DNA of 64,000 bases from the NCBI GenBank assembly GCA_031216915.1, contig CM062289.1:386920674-386984673 (forward strand), in the 5' to 3' direction. The stretch is from Pictodentalium vernedei (Eukaryota; Mollusca; Scaphopoda; Dentaliida; Dentaliidae). Below the pieces are notes generated by a model that saw only the letters and a list, made by a program, of their open reading frames with translations, ran no database searches and was not told the origin of the DNA. Made by a program: the position numbers and the translations under genes. This document shows, one piece after another, positions 11,046 to 22,340 of the stretch (positions are counted from its first letter, which is position 1; each line of letters opens with the position of its first letter).

Positions 11046-12288
11046 GCTTTATTGTCATTGTCCACACAAATATTCAGACATTTAGCTGTTGCATATGTTC
11101 ACTCACTTCTCTACTTTAACTGTGAATCCCATCTTATCCAGTGCTCAAAAATTGGTTCAGTCTTATTCTGAGCAAAATTGATGAGTGTAATTTCACTCAC
11201 TTTTCTACTTTTAACTGTGGATAGCTTTATGAGTCCCATCTTATTCAGTGCTCAGCGCTTGGAATCATTTGATCAGTCCTAAGTAAAATTGATGGGTGTA
11301 ATTATTGGCTCTTACAAATTGAAAGGGTGGTGTAATTGCACTTGCAAAATGTCACAAGTATTTATCTTGTTATGCAAGCTTGGAGTGATCTTTATGTTGT
11401 ATTCTGACATGAATTTGACCACATTGCAACCAGTATGTGTGTTGTGACAGTTGACGATCGTCCGCAACATTTACTTTTCGTTTGACAAAAATGTAGAGGC
11501 AGTATTAAAAGAATTGCTATATATGTTAATGAATAAGTCATTTGCATCTATGAGTCACACCCCAACTTTCAACACAAACTTTATTCCTTCCTTTATCGGC
11601 ATCTAAGTCACACCCAGGTTTTTATATAAAAAATATGTGTTATAAGAGGCTCAAAGTTTTAGTTTGACACATCACAGTATCAGAATTGGATCACTTTTTG
11701 GGCTTGTCACTTTCATTTAAATTACACTTTGTAATGAGTAAAGTGAATAAAAAACGAATAACTGTAAACAATATATATTTATGTACTTTGTGTTTTTGCA
11801 GTTCAGTTCTTGAACTGATTAGAACTTAACTGATACCTGGCTGAATAATACAGGCCAGTACAAATTGGGTGAACGATTGTTTCATATCTGTTGTTTGCCT
11901 CAAAAGAAATAGGATAACTGAAAATTTGATCACCAACATTACTAGAATTTAGAGAGATGGCATTAGAAGTTTACTCAAATTGAGCCAGGTATTCATTTGC
12001 TTACTCTTCCAGAACCATTACCTATTATTATAAATGATTAAATGGTGTGCTTTGACTTTCACAAAGGAATGCTGTGATGGAACACACTGTTGGAAATGGC
12101 TCTTTGTGAGCCTTTTCCAAACATGTATTACATTGCAGCATACCATTAGTGTAAGGACAGAATTTTATGACATAACCTGAGGTATTCTCGCCACTCAAAA
12201 CAAGCTATTAACTGAAAATAGAATAGGTTTTCATTTTTGGAAATCACTAAAAAGTGTTTCCACAATCCATTCAAATTAGAACCAATAA
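11046..12288. other. Intronic; short local duplication near 11100-11300
   Basis: TTCACTCACTTCTCTACTTT followed by GAATCCCATCTTATCCAGTGCTC recurs ~100 bp later at ~11197-11262, a partial tandem duplication. No gene is seen in the rest. Confidence 0.4.
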
Positions 12289-12694
12289 GGCCCCACAAAG
12301 TAGATCTTTTGTTTCTCAGGCCATTTTTGTAAAATTGCTTGTGGGCGGGCATTTTTTTATTTTATTTTTTATTTTTGTAATTATTTCTTTGCCATCAAAA
12401 GTTCCTGTTCTTGGTTTGTTTTATGTTTTAGGCCTCGTAATCCACAAAATAGCGTGGGTGGTGGTGTATTTCGTCCCTTGAGTACAAGAAGGCTTTGCAA
12501 AGCTGAAACATTGCAAAGCCTTGTTGCACTCAAGGGACAAATTTATCAATTTTATTAACTTGGGTAAATAGCAGATATTATACCATTTAATTTTAATTTT
12601 TTTAAAGTTTACATTAGTTATAAAAAGAGAGCCTGTGGCAGCCAAAAGGACCATGCGGGAGGGCCGATAAACAGTTTTTTAACTTTTTTAGGCC
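12289..12694. mobile_element. GGCC-ended ~405-bp palindromic MITE, copy 1
   Basis: The ends are GGCC. The centre is a strong hairpin (AAGGCTTTGCAAAGCTGAAACATTGCAAAGCCTT type) near 12488-12525. Flanking blocks are TTGGTTTGTTTTATG, GTGGTGTATTTCGTCCCTTG and GCAGCCAAAAGGACCATGCG. Other copies are at 14248-14650, 22337-22523 (partial), 27242-27644 and 51854-52259. Confidence 0.85.
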
Positions 12695-13193
12695 GTATTA
12701 TTACATCATTATACTAGGATTTCTAGCCCTACCCATATGACGCAAAATTTCTAGTTGCATTGCATATCAAGGGAGATAATCAAACCATGAATTTCTGGTT
12801 GGAAGAAGATGCAGACTGAATGAACACTGCCCATTTATATAATAGATTAGCACTGAAAAGGTTGGAACTGCTGATCATATTTAAAAAGTTAATCACAGTT
12901 GCGCCATAATTTTAGCTTGCAATTATTGATGTAATTCCAAACAAATCAAACCATTGAATCTTGCATACATGTACTTGTAAATATTATGCTTGACAGATCA
13001 AGGCAGTGTACGTTTTTCATATTCGGTTTTGGTTCAGTTTTAGGAAAAAAACTTTGGTTTCGGTTCAGTTTTTCTGTGTTAAAAACATATAGGAAACAAC
13101 ACTTAAGGCTCTGTAATTTGGAAAAAACCTGCAATAGTTTATATGACACTTCTCAACATAAAAAGCCTTGTCAGTAGGTATCTCCATAGTATT

Positions 13194-14011
13194 TAGTGAT
13201 GAACCGATAATCGGAATCAGCAATCGGAACCAGCCGGTTATGGGGCATCAGCCGATTAGGACAACTGGCAGTTAAAAACCTGCGGTTATTTTGTATTTAA
13301 CACTGACTGTTAAAAATCACTTTGATATATGGCCATTTCAATAAAGTTTCCCCATTAAAAACTTGTGTAGTGCATAGCAGAAAATTTAGGGATTTGCAGA
13401 GCAGAGATATTATGGAATTTACCAACTGTAACCGGTACGAGATCGCCACCATTTCCTATAGATTGTCGAGTTCATGTAAACATTGGAGAAACACATCAAG
13501 GGAGATAAGTTGAAAAATGAACATTGAATAAAACATTGACATACGTGTAAACCATGCGTCATACGACTTCACAACACACATTAACATCAACATAATTATT
13601 CATTTAAGGCACAAAGTATATTTGCTCTGTATATTCCTCTTTAATACATCCAAGTGTATTGTTTCCTCACACAAAACCGTATTAACAGGATTTACCTGAA
13701 TAAAACACAATCTTCACAAGAACAATATTGTGTGATTGTATCGTCAATAACGATCTTTTCCCCACACCCCAACCAAAATGCAAATATTATTTTGGCTAAC
13801 ATTGCCTAGCACTAAATATGCATACTCAGAAGTTATTAATTATTAGGTATTAAGCTTTCGTAATTATTGATACATCAACACAATTCTGTAGTATAACAGG
13901 CACCAATAGATTTTCTTCTGTATCCTATTTCAATCATCAGAATTGGCATAATCGGCAGAGAAATAATCAGTAATCGGTTGATAGCAAGTTTTGATAATCG
14001 GTTCATCACTA
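13194..14011. mobile_element. Non-autonomous hAT-type element, 818 bp
   Basis: The terminal inverted repeats TAGTGATGAACCGATAATCG and its complement lie at the two ends. They are flanked by perfect 8-bp duplications ATAGTATT (13186-13193 and 14012-14019). Eight-base duplications and TAGTG termini are hAT hallmarks. No transposase ORF is present. The element lies inside the intron between host exons 2 and 3. Confidence 0.9.
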
Positions 14012-14247
14012 ATAGTATTCAGTCTGACTTCCCTTTGATCATTCTTAGGGGTTCTGGGGGATCAGTTGTTAAACCTATTGAGTCAGAAAACCATAAATTA
14101 GTGTAACAAATGAATAAAGTTGTGGTGGACGACTCAATAAGTGAGAAAATGTAACAATGATAACACAACATATTCGTCTCTTTGCCAAATAGACTAAGTG
14201 ACTAGAGTTCACATAGAGCCTCCCTGTAAGATAGTTTGTTCAGATTA

Positions 14248-14650
14248 GGCCACACAAAGTAGATTTTCTGTTTCTCAGGCCATTATTTGTGAAATTGCCT
14301 GCGGGCGAGCATTTTTTTATTTTATTTTTTATTTCAGTAATTATTTCTTAGCCATCAAAAGTTCATGTTCTTGGTTCAAGCTTTAGGCCTCATAATCTAC
14401 AAAATAGCATGGGTGGTGGTGTATTTCATCCCTTGAGTTCAAGAAGGCTTTGCAATGCTAAAGCATTGCAAAGCCTTCTTGCACTCAATGGACAAATTCA
14501 TCAATTTTTTTAACTTGGGTAAAATATCAGACATAAACCATTTAATTTTAATTTTTTTTAAGTTTAAATTGGTTATAAAAAGAGAGCATGCGGCAGCCAA
14601 AAGGACCATGCGGGAGTGGCTGAGAAACAGATTTTTTATTTTTTTAGGCC
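14248..14650. mobile_element. GGCC-ended palindromic MITE, copy 2
   Basis: Same order as copy 1; the central hairpin AAGAAGGCTTTGCAATGCTA is followed by its complement at 14440-14485. Ends are GGCC at 14248 and 14650. It lies 176 bp upstream of host exon 3. Confidence 0.85.
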
Positions 14651-14826
14651 CTATGCACAAACACAGTAAAACCATTCAATCAGTTTTTGCTCGGTCTTGC
14701 AATTCAGTATTCTGGTTTGCCACAAAAATGGGAACTGAACTGGAAAACCAAAAACCTCTCAGCTCTATTGCTTGATTTGATTTAGTAACAGTTTTACATG
14801 AAACACTGTTTTTTATCTCATTTTAG

Positions 14827-14986
14827 CTTCGGTTGTTGTTCCTGAAAAAATCAGAAAACAAACCGAAAAGGATTTGAAAAAAATATTGAACATAAATAAT
14901 GAGGAAAGTCAAGATATGGAAACTGATTCTGATAAGAATGTCTCTGGTATGGATGAGTATTACAGCATGGCTACTGATGACAAGAG
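14827..14986 (+). CDS. Host gene exon 3
   Basis: Exon of 160 nt between acceptor ctcattttag and donor gtaatg. It begins with two bases that finish an alanine codon, then 52 codons (SVVVPEKIRK through MATDDK), and ends with AG. The peptide is Lys-rich at first and then acidic (Glu/Asp clusters), with no recognised domain. The trailing AG can pair with T at 16143, giving serine, or with A at 16330, giving arginine, so two alternative continuations keep the frame. Confidence 0.75.
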
Positions 14987-14999
14987 GTAATGAAGACAC

Positions 15000-16140
15000 T
15001 TACTTTTCCGTTTTACCTGAAACAAAAGGGATAAATCAAGCAGCCACATGTATTTTTAAACCTTTCAGCACAGGGCTTTGATAGTTGCAAGGAAAACAAT
15101 GAGAATCAACTTTGATTCTTATAAAATGTTCATTTGATTCTTTTCATAGATTTTGTAGTGTCCTTGAAGGCCCGGAGAATTGGACTTATTTTTTGTTCCT
15201 TATAATAAGGTAGCACTGTGACTTGGCAGTGACAGCCACTGCAGTTGTTACTGCCTCCACAGTACTTGAGCTTCACTACACAATTAAAGGGTTGGTTAAG
15301 TGTGTTTTTAGACGTACATCAGAAAATTCATTTTGGTGGTATTCTATAGTAATCCTTTCTCGAGCAATGGTCAATGGGTCATTGACATCAACACATGAAA
15401 AGCTATGCAAATGTATGGAACTTCAATGCGAATATTTTCAAGAATATAACCCCATTACATGTCTACTCAACATCATCTAGGCTGATGAATTCACTGTCTT
15501 GTTCATGCAAACTGCAGTGTACAAATTTTGTGCTATGATCACAAAAGCATGTCAATTTTGGCCAGGCCATAATCATGATCTGGGCAAAATTGTCTGCTTT
15601 TTTGATCACTGCAGAGTAATATTTCCCTTGTCATAAACAAAACATGCTGTTATTAATTCTATCTCATATTTTAAAATTGTTTTCAAACTCAGCTGAATTG
15701 AGCTGTATACAAAATTAGTACCTTTGGCATAATTACACATGCCAAAATAACAGATGTCTGGTTCACTGCATGCCTGTGTTTTTCAAGTTTGAAGGGCCGA
15801 AAGTGGCCTGGAACAAGTTAGCTTTCCCCTCGCTTACCTCACACCAGCTGTTGCCAGTCGGTTTCCTCGGGTATTCAATTTTGAAATAATGTTACTGGTA
15901 TTTCATCACAGGTTGCTGTGACTGATACATGATATTGATATAAAATATAGTCATTTCACCTTAAGAGAGGAGTGAAATGACCAAATGCTGTGAGAAGAAA
16001 TGAGAGTTTTTATAGGTTTTGTTAGGAACTGACTGATTTAAACTTATGTCTTGCTAAAGGAAAATTAACTATTACGAGTTTATATGCAAAATTAGTTGAA
16101 ACAATTTGTTCAAAGGCCTCCATATTTTTCGTATATTTAC
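15000..16140. other. Intronic, no supported gene
   Basis: Contains a short inverted pair around 15540-15610 (TGATCACAAAAGCATGTCAATTTTGGCC against GGGCAAAATTGTCTGCTTTTTTGATCA). No coding evidence beyond chance ORFs. Confidence 0.45.
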
Positions 16141-16142
16141 AG

Positions 16143-16268
16143 TGAAAAGTCAAGTAAATTTTTCTCGAAATTAGAGAAAGCTATTCCATTGCCAAAATCT
16201 TCAAAAACTCTCCACTCAGCTGAAAGGATGTCAAGCAGTGTTCAAACGTACAGGAAGACTACACCTTG
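16143..16268 (+). CDS. Host gene exon 4
   Basis: Exon of 126 nt between acceptor gtatatttacag and donor gtacgt. One base, 41 codons and two bases give EKSSKFFSKLEKAIPLPKSS and onward to RKTTP, ending with TG. The first T completes AGT with exon 3 and the final TG completes TGC with the exon at 20129. The product is Ser/Lys-rich and probably disordered. Reading directly into the alternative exon at 16330 would create TGA, so the two exons are mutually exclusive. Confidence 0.75.
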
Positions 16269-16329
16269 GTACGTAGAAATTTCCAATTACTTTTGATCCA
16301 TATAAAAGTTTTAATATATATTTTTTCAG

Positions 16330-16459
16330 AATCAGTTATGAACAAGAAGAAAACTACAAATATTTCTTCTCTCTGTGTATATTATTTGAACAGATTTTAA
16401 AAAGACAGTCAGGACAGAAATTGGATGAAAATGAAAGTGTCGGTGACACTGCAGCTTAA
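16330..16459 (+). CDS. Possible alternative last exon with stop and poly(A) signal
   Basis: After acceptor atattttttcag a frame of 42 codons begins ISYEQEENYKYFFSL, ends VGDTAA and stops at TAA 16457-16459. An AATAAA lies 126 bases further on at 16585-16590. Joined to exon 3 (AG plus A gives Arg) the frame is continuous, which would make a short isoform. The caution is that the last third and the 3' flank are part of a sequence also present, inverted and degenerate, at about 7680-7850, so this may instead be a piece of a repeat or a duplicated gene end. Transcript data would settle it. Confidence 0.45.
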
Positions 16460-16584
16460 CTTGTCTGTGTGTTGTGTTTGATGAAAAGGATAATGTTCAA
16501 TGTTTATGAAAGGATTATGAAATAAGACAAGAATTGTGATAATTGGGAATATGTTAATTTCTGTTCCCTGTATGCTATGTTTTT

Positions 16585-16590
16585 AATAAA
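16585..16590 (+). promoter_or_regulatory. Possible poly(A) signal AATAAA
   Basis: AATAAA 126 bases after the TAA of the candidate last exon at 16330-16459. Position and hexamer fit a short 3' UTR, but the sequence lies in an AT-rich repeat arm, so chance is possible. Confidence 0.35.
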
Positions 16591-16639
16591 AATAATATGA
16601 GGTGTACACTGTACTAAAGAGCTGAGGGGTGGGTTAATA

Positions 16640-18355
16640 TGACCTCACAGTTAATGTATGTGGCCCTCACAGTTAACGTATGTCAACGAAAGTTACCAAG
16701 TTACAGTGAAATTATTCCAAAACGAGTCATCCTATCAAGTTACATTGAAATCCCTTCATAAATATGGCCTGTAGACTGTGCTAAAGGTTTTCAGGCTTCA
16801 GGCCTGTGTATCCATGACGGTAGACCGATTGCAAATAAAAGGGGACGTCCTCATCTCGACATTATACTGAGTCCATCTACTAAGTTACAATGAAATCCTT
16901 TCACAAATACGACCTGTAGTCTGTACTAAAGTTTTTTGGGTTTTGGGCTCGGGAAGCCATCATGGTTGAATGATTGCTACCAAAAGGGGGTGTTGTCATC
17001 TGGGCATAATCTGGAGTGATCCTACGAAGTTAAAAATCCCTTCATATATATGACCTGCAGACTGTGCTCAAGGTTTTCAGGCTTTGGGCCCCTGACCAAT
17101 CACAACCAAAAGGGGATGTCATCTAGGCATTATATGGAGTCACCCTAACAAGTTACAATGAAAACCTTCCATAAATACGACCTATAGACTATGCTAAAGG
17201 TTTTGGGGTCTTGTGCTTGGGCAGCCATCAAGGCTGAATGATCGCGACCAAAAGGGGATGTTCTCATCTAGATATTATTTGGAGTCATTCTACCAAGTTA
17301 CAATGAAATCCCTTCATAAATATGACCTGTAGACCGTGCTAAAGGTTTTCGGACTTCGGGACCCTGTAGCCATCACAGTTGCCCAATTGCGTCCAAAAGG
17401 GGACGTTTGCATCTAGACATTATATGAAGTCAACCTACCAAGTTACAATGAAATCCCTTCATAAATATTACCTGTAGACTGTGCTAAAGGTTTTCGGGCT
17501 TTGGGCTCGGACAGCCATCATGGTTGAATGATCGCAACCAAAAGGGGTCACTCTCATCTGGGCATCATCTGGAGTGATCTTACGAAGTTACAATGAAATC
17601 CCTTCATAAATATGACCTGTAGACTGTGCTCAAGGTTTTCGGGCTTCGGGCACCTGTAGCCATCACAGTTGACCAATCATGACCAAAAGTGGATGTCATC
17701 ATCTAGGCATTATATGGAGTCAACCTAACAAGTTACAATGAAATCCTTCCATAAATACGACCTATAGACTGTGCTAAAGGTTTTTGGGCTCGAGAAGCCA
17801 TCAAGGCTGAATGATCACAATCAAAAGAGGACGTTCTCATCTAGACATTATTTGGAGTCATCCTACCAAGTTACAATGAAATCCCTTCATAAATATGACC
17901 TGTAGACTGCGCTAAAGGTTTTCAGGCTTCGGGCCCCTGTAGCCGTCACAGTTGCCCAATCACGTCCAAAAGGGGACGTTCTCATCTAGACATTATATGA
18001 AGTTAACCTACCAAGTTATAATGAAATCCCTCCATAAATATGACCTGTAGACTGTGCTAAAGGTTTTCGGGTTATGGGCTCGGGCAGTTGTCACGCTTGA
18101 CAGATCATGACCAAATGAGGAAGTTCTCATTTAGACATTATACGGAGTCATCCTACCAAGTTGCAATGAAATCCCTCCATATTACATATGACCTGCAGAC
18201 TGTGCTAAAAGTTTTGGGGTTTCGGGCTTGGGCAGCCATCACAGTTGACAGATCATGACCAAAGGGGAACATTCTCATCTAGGCATTATACAGAGGCATC
18301 CTACCATGTTACAATGAAATCCCTTTAAAAATACGGCCTGCAGACTGTGCCAATC
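16640..18355 (+). repeat. ~143-bp satellite array, about twelve units
   Basis: The unit TACAATGAAATCCCTTCATA, then AATATGACCTGTAGACTGTG, CTAAAGGTTTTCGGGCTT and GACCAAAAGGGGACGTTCTC recurs with spacing of ~143 bp (near 16751, 16895, 17040, 17169, 17312, 17457, 17601, 17745, 17886, 18030, 18173, 18320). It is the inverse of the 6590-7600 array. Confidence 0.88.
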
Positions 18356-18639
18356 ATTGTTGTTCCAATGGCGTCGAGGCACGGGCAAAAAAGTCGAACG
18401 GAGAGTTTTTTTTTATCAGATAAAGAAGCCGTAGTATAATGATTTGATTATTAATTTATGATAAACATGAAGTTAAATACCTTGTGGATAGCTGTACAAG
18501 AAAACTGTGTTGATGAATCTTGGTTCAATGAACGAATTCACAAATGAACTGGGAAGGGGGTATCGGTCAGGGCTTGTCTATATATATAGACTACTGTTTG
18601 GGTAACATGGGTCAGGACTGACGTGGTGCATTCATTGTT

Positions 18640-18835
18640 ATCGGTGAAAAAAGTGGTTGGAGCCACAACTTCCAGTAACTGTGGTATGCCTTAGTACATA
18701 GCACCACCATGCCTCCTTGTGAGCAATTGGGATTAAGTCCCTTGCCCGTGGACACAATACAGTTACCGCTGGTCAGGATCAAAACATGGACCTTTTAGTT
18801 TGAACCTCATAGCTCTAACCACCAACTCTCGGCTT
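18640..18835 (-). mobile_element. 5' part of a tRNA-derived SINE (truncated)
   Basis: Read on the minus strand, a degenerate tRNA-like head (AGAGCTATGAGGTTCAAACT, then GTTTTGATCC in place of the B box) and the body phrases TGTGTCCACGGGCAAGGGAC and TACTAAGGCATACCAC. The 3' body and tail are missing. Confidence 0.6.
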
Positions 18836-18839
18836 TTCA

Positions 18840-19290
18840 AAGTAATTCTTTGTAGATAACAAGATTTTTTATTCAGTTAATAGGAGTGTCCTCTTATCAC
18901 CTATGTGTAATTAACAGGTCAAATTTGTACTGAAGGTATGGTAAATGGTTTGATATTTGTAAGCCAAATAAGTCTATAAAAAAGGGAAATTCAGTTATTG
19001 TCAGGTAATTTCTCAACATACTGAATGCCTGCACTGGATGAAACTGAGGCTAAATGGATCTATAGAAAGGGTGAATTAAGTCAGTGACAGGGTAATTTCT
19101 CAACATATTACAAGGTTTTGTATTCGATTAACAGGAGTTTGTTTTGTAACCAATATGCAGTTGACAGGTTAAATTTGTACTGAAGGTATGGTAAATGGTT
19201 TGGTGTTTGTAAGTTACATACAATTAACAGGGTTATTCTATTTGAAAGATATACAATTAAGGGGTTTCCACCATACAATGTGTTTTAAAA
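18840..19290. repeat. Copies of the 10640-type dispersed repeat
   Basis: Blocks such as CAAATTTGTACTGAAGGTAT, GGTAATTTCTCAACATA and ACAAGGTTTTGTATTCGATT appear twice within this interval, indicating a partial tandem duplication of the element. Confidence 0.5.
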
Positions 19291-19428
19291 AGGGAAGCAT
19301 TGTGATTTCAGATTACCTTTACCCTATGTGAGAGTTAAAAGTAAATATATATGAAGAAATATTCTCTCTTTCCAGTTAAGTGATTCTGGTGACACCTTAC
19401 GGCCCTCAGAACTGCAGTCTCAAAGTAT

Positions 19429-19680
19429 TTAACCCTTAAGGGCTTAGTTCCAACTTTAATCATATTTTTATACATCCAAACAAGTGCCCCATCATGCAGT
19501 CCTTGGGTAAACTTGCAAGTTATATTTCAAGTACCTTGGCATTTGTTTCTAGGTGGGTCTTGGCTGCCTATATAGGCAGCCTAGAAACAACTTTAGCTAG
19601 AAACAACTGCATTGTCACAGGATGTGAATTGCCTGAGTATAGCGAAAATGTTTAAAAATCTCTAGGTGCTTAAGAGTTAA
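19429..19680. mobile_element. TTAA-bounded palindromic MITE
   Basis: TTAA at 19429-19432 and 19677-19680; the left end is TTAACCCTTAAGGGC, the right end GTGCTTAAGAGTTAA. Central hairpin GGCTGCCTATATAGGCAGCC at 19569-19588, with longer arms (TTGTTTCTAG...CTAGAAACAA). Related to 6200-6357. Confidence 0.65.
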
Positions 19681-20128
19681 GAGGTAATAACTGCTATTTT
19701 TTTTTTAACTGTTATTTTTTTCAATATTTGCCTCTACAACAAAGCTTGCAACTTGTCAGAGAACTCCTTCCAGTGTGTGGTCATAATTAAATTATGTTTT
19801 GGAAGTAAAAATAACCATTTTCATTTATTTATAAAACAATATAGTGTGCGGTGCATTGACATTAAGTAAAATGTTACCCCTTTTACCAAAACAATTTGTT
19901 AACAAAAGTAATTTAAATGCATATGTAAGCTTCACAGAATTTTTGTTGTGATTCATGAAAGTAGGTGAAAATACACTCGAAAGTCCTTGAATTTGCATTC
20001 TATTGTAAAGACACTAGCTTCCTGCAATGCAAAGAGTGTAAGTGATCTGATAAAAAGAGTTTTCCTTTTAGCTTCATTGAGATTTATATCTGCAGTTCTG
20101 ATCTTTACTTCTATATACTTGTTTACAG

Positions 20129-20195
20129 CAGCAGTGCTACATCGTTCTGCGACAGTGCCATGGGATCTTCAGACCTCTCTGATCTTCTTCCTTCA
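20129..20195 (+). CDS. Host gene exon 5
   Basis: Exon of 67 nt after a long pyrimidine tract ending ttgtttacag and before the strong donor gtaagt. The first C completes TGC (Cys) with exon 4; 22 codons follow, beginning SSATSFCDSAMG and ending LLPS in phase 0. An acceptor further upstream (tctgcag, exon start 20095) is also in frame and open, so the 5' boundary could be 34 bases earlier only if the phase of the previous exon differed; the later acceptor fits the phase exactly. Confidence 0.7.
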
Positions 20196-20669
20196 GTAAG
20201 TCTATCTTTTAAATAACCAATAACTTGGTGTAAATAACATGAAACCTTTTTAAGCTATATCTATTCTCAGAATGTTTTAACGGATTGATGAAGAAAGGCC
20301 TATTTTTTATTTTCTTTCTTGTACTTTTACTGAAAAATAAACCTTTTACCTTTGTCTATTACAAGACAAATCAATTTTTTTTACAAAACAACAGGAAATT
20401 TTCATCTTTTATATTCAAAAGATAGATTATGAGCACTAACTGGAAATTTACCGCTTTCTATTAGAAGATGACACAATATTCTTTCCTAAATGACAGGAAA
20501 TTTTCATCTTTTGCATCCAAAAGATAGCTTATGAGCACTCAGTAGAATGGGTGTGACAATCTTGTTCCAATAAGTGGTATTAAGCTATGTCTTGGAAGCA
20601 AAACTTTGAAAAAAAAATTTGAAGGGAGATTTTTGTGTATACTGCATTGTTAATTGAACCCATTTTGTC

Positions 20670-20950
20670 AGTGAAAACTATTCAACTAACAGGCATATTC
20701 AATTAACAGGAATTTGACCAATATCCTGTATTATAGTGATGAAATGAGCATTTAGTCTATTATATCTTGTTTAACAGAGTACATAGAGGTGTCTCAGACA
20801 AGATATAATAGATTAATTGCCTGTACAGAGGTCATATTGGTCTCTAAACTTCTTACAAGATTTTTCATTCAATTAACAGGAGTTTACTCTATAACCTATA
20901 TATGGTATGGTAAATGGTTGTTCAATTAAAAGGTATCCATTGTAATCAAG
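20670..20950. repeat. 10640-type dispersed repeat with degenerate palindrome
   Basis: TATTCAATTAACAGGAATTT, the palindrome at 20757-20815 (TTTAACAGAGTACATAGAGG) and ACAAGATTTTTCATTCAATT match the copy at 10640. Confidence 0.5.
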
Positions 20951-21109
20951 AGAAGATTTGGACAATGCCTAATGCAAAAGAAGCTTGAATGCATTTCTCT
21001 TTTCCCTATATCTCTAGTGGCAAACAATATTTATCGTAAGTAAATTTTATGCATGAAAACAACCTCATTATGATGAAAGTGTAAGGTCATACAAAGTAGC
21101 TCTATAATC

Positions 21110-22340
21110 AAGCCAGAAAATAAGCAGACTGTCATCTGCAAAATGAGGTCCCCAGAGGTGAATTTAGTGATGCTACCCTGCATAGCAGGGTAGCATCACT
21201 ACATTTACCCTCTGTGAACCTCAATCTGAATCAGGGTCTCAAAACTAAACAGAAAGAGGTACCCAGAGGATAAACTGGCCCACTGTATGGGTTAACATCA
21301 TCAAATTCACCCGCTGGGGACCTCATTATACGCCCGTTTCAAAAACGGGACGTATTATAGTATGGCGTTGTCCGTCCGTCTGTCCGTCCATCCGTCTGTC
21401 CGTCCGTCCGTCCGTTTGGTTTCCGAACAATAACTTTAGTATTTGTTTTCCGATCGGCTCCAAATGTGGTATGTGGTTTAATCACAACAAAATACAGGTC
21501 AAGTTCGAATATGGGGTCGGTCCGAACATTTTTCGCCTGAATTATGGCCCCAGTTGGACTTAGAATTTGTCAAATATTTGGTTTCCGGATTATAACTTTA
21601 GTATTTGTTTTCCGATCGGCTCCAAATGTGGTATGTGGTTTAATCACAACAAAATACAGGTCAAGTTCGAATATGGGGTCGGTCCGAACATTTTTCGCCT
21701 GAATTATGGCCCCTGTTGGACTTAGAATTCGTCAAATATTTGGTTTCCGGATGATAACTTTAGTATTTGTTTTCCGATCGGCTCCAAATTTGGTATGTGG
21801 TTTAATCACAACAAAATACAGGTCAAGTTCGAATATGGGGTCGGTCTGAACAATTTTTGCCTGAATTATTGCCCCTGTTGGACTTAGAATTCGTCAAATA
21901 TTTGGTTTCCAGATGATAACTTTAGTATTTGTTTTCCGATCGGCTCCAAACTTGGTATGTGGTTTAATCACAACAAAATACAGGTCAAGTTCGAATATGG
22001 GGTTGGTCTGAACAATTTTTGCCTGAATTATGGCCCCTGTTGGACTTAGAATTCTTCGTCAAATATTTGGTTTCCGGATGATAACTTTAGTATTTGTTTT
22101 TCGATTGGCTTCAAACTTGTTAGTCTTTTTCTCAAATGACTGAAAAATTTAGTCATTTCACAAAATCACTGATTTCAAAGTCTGACCGTAACATATATAT
22201 ATATGCCAGTATAAATTTCTCGCACTCTAAAAAAATTGCAAATGTGTTAAAATGGTGCAATTTGAACAGTTCACGGGCATATGATGCAATGCCCAGCGGT
22301 GCTCTTGTTTTGCAAATGTCAGACTGCTTATTTTCAGGCC
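21110..22340. mobile_element. Palindromic MITE split by a 982-bp insertion
   Basis: The left arm (AATAAGCAGACTGTCATCTG, CAAAATGAGGTCCCCAGAGG) is complementary to the right arm, which is broken after CTGGGGACCTCATT (21327) and resumes with TTGCAAATGTCAGACTGCTT at 22310. A second hairpin (AGTGATGCTACCCTGCATAG and complement) is near 21165-21205. The intact arm shows what the interrupted arm looked like. Confidence 0.75.
21328..22309 (+). mobile_element. HINE-like element: CCCGTTT hairpin, (TCCG)n, ~162-bp units
   Basis: The 5' end carries the hairpin CCCGTTTCAAAAACGGG, then GACGTATTATAGTATGGCG and a (GTCC/TCCG)n run. Four to five ~162-bp units follow (TTGGTTTCCGGATGATAACT; CAAGTTCGAATATGGGGTCG). 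The 3' end is CCCAGCGGTGCTCTTGTT. Compared with the intact MITE arm, it inserted between T residues without duplication, as reported for Helentrons; that class is an inference. No Rep/helicase ORF is present. Confidence 0.7.

Noticed and set aside
16640-18355. CRISPR-like array
   Set aside because: Units are ~143 bp contiguous satellite repeats without conserved short repeats alternating with unique spacers, in a eukaryotic context.
20095-20128. Longer 5' boundary for host exon 5 (acceptor tctgcag)
   Set aside because: In frame and open, but the phase of exon 4 does not fit, while the acceptor at 20128 does.
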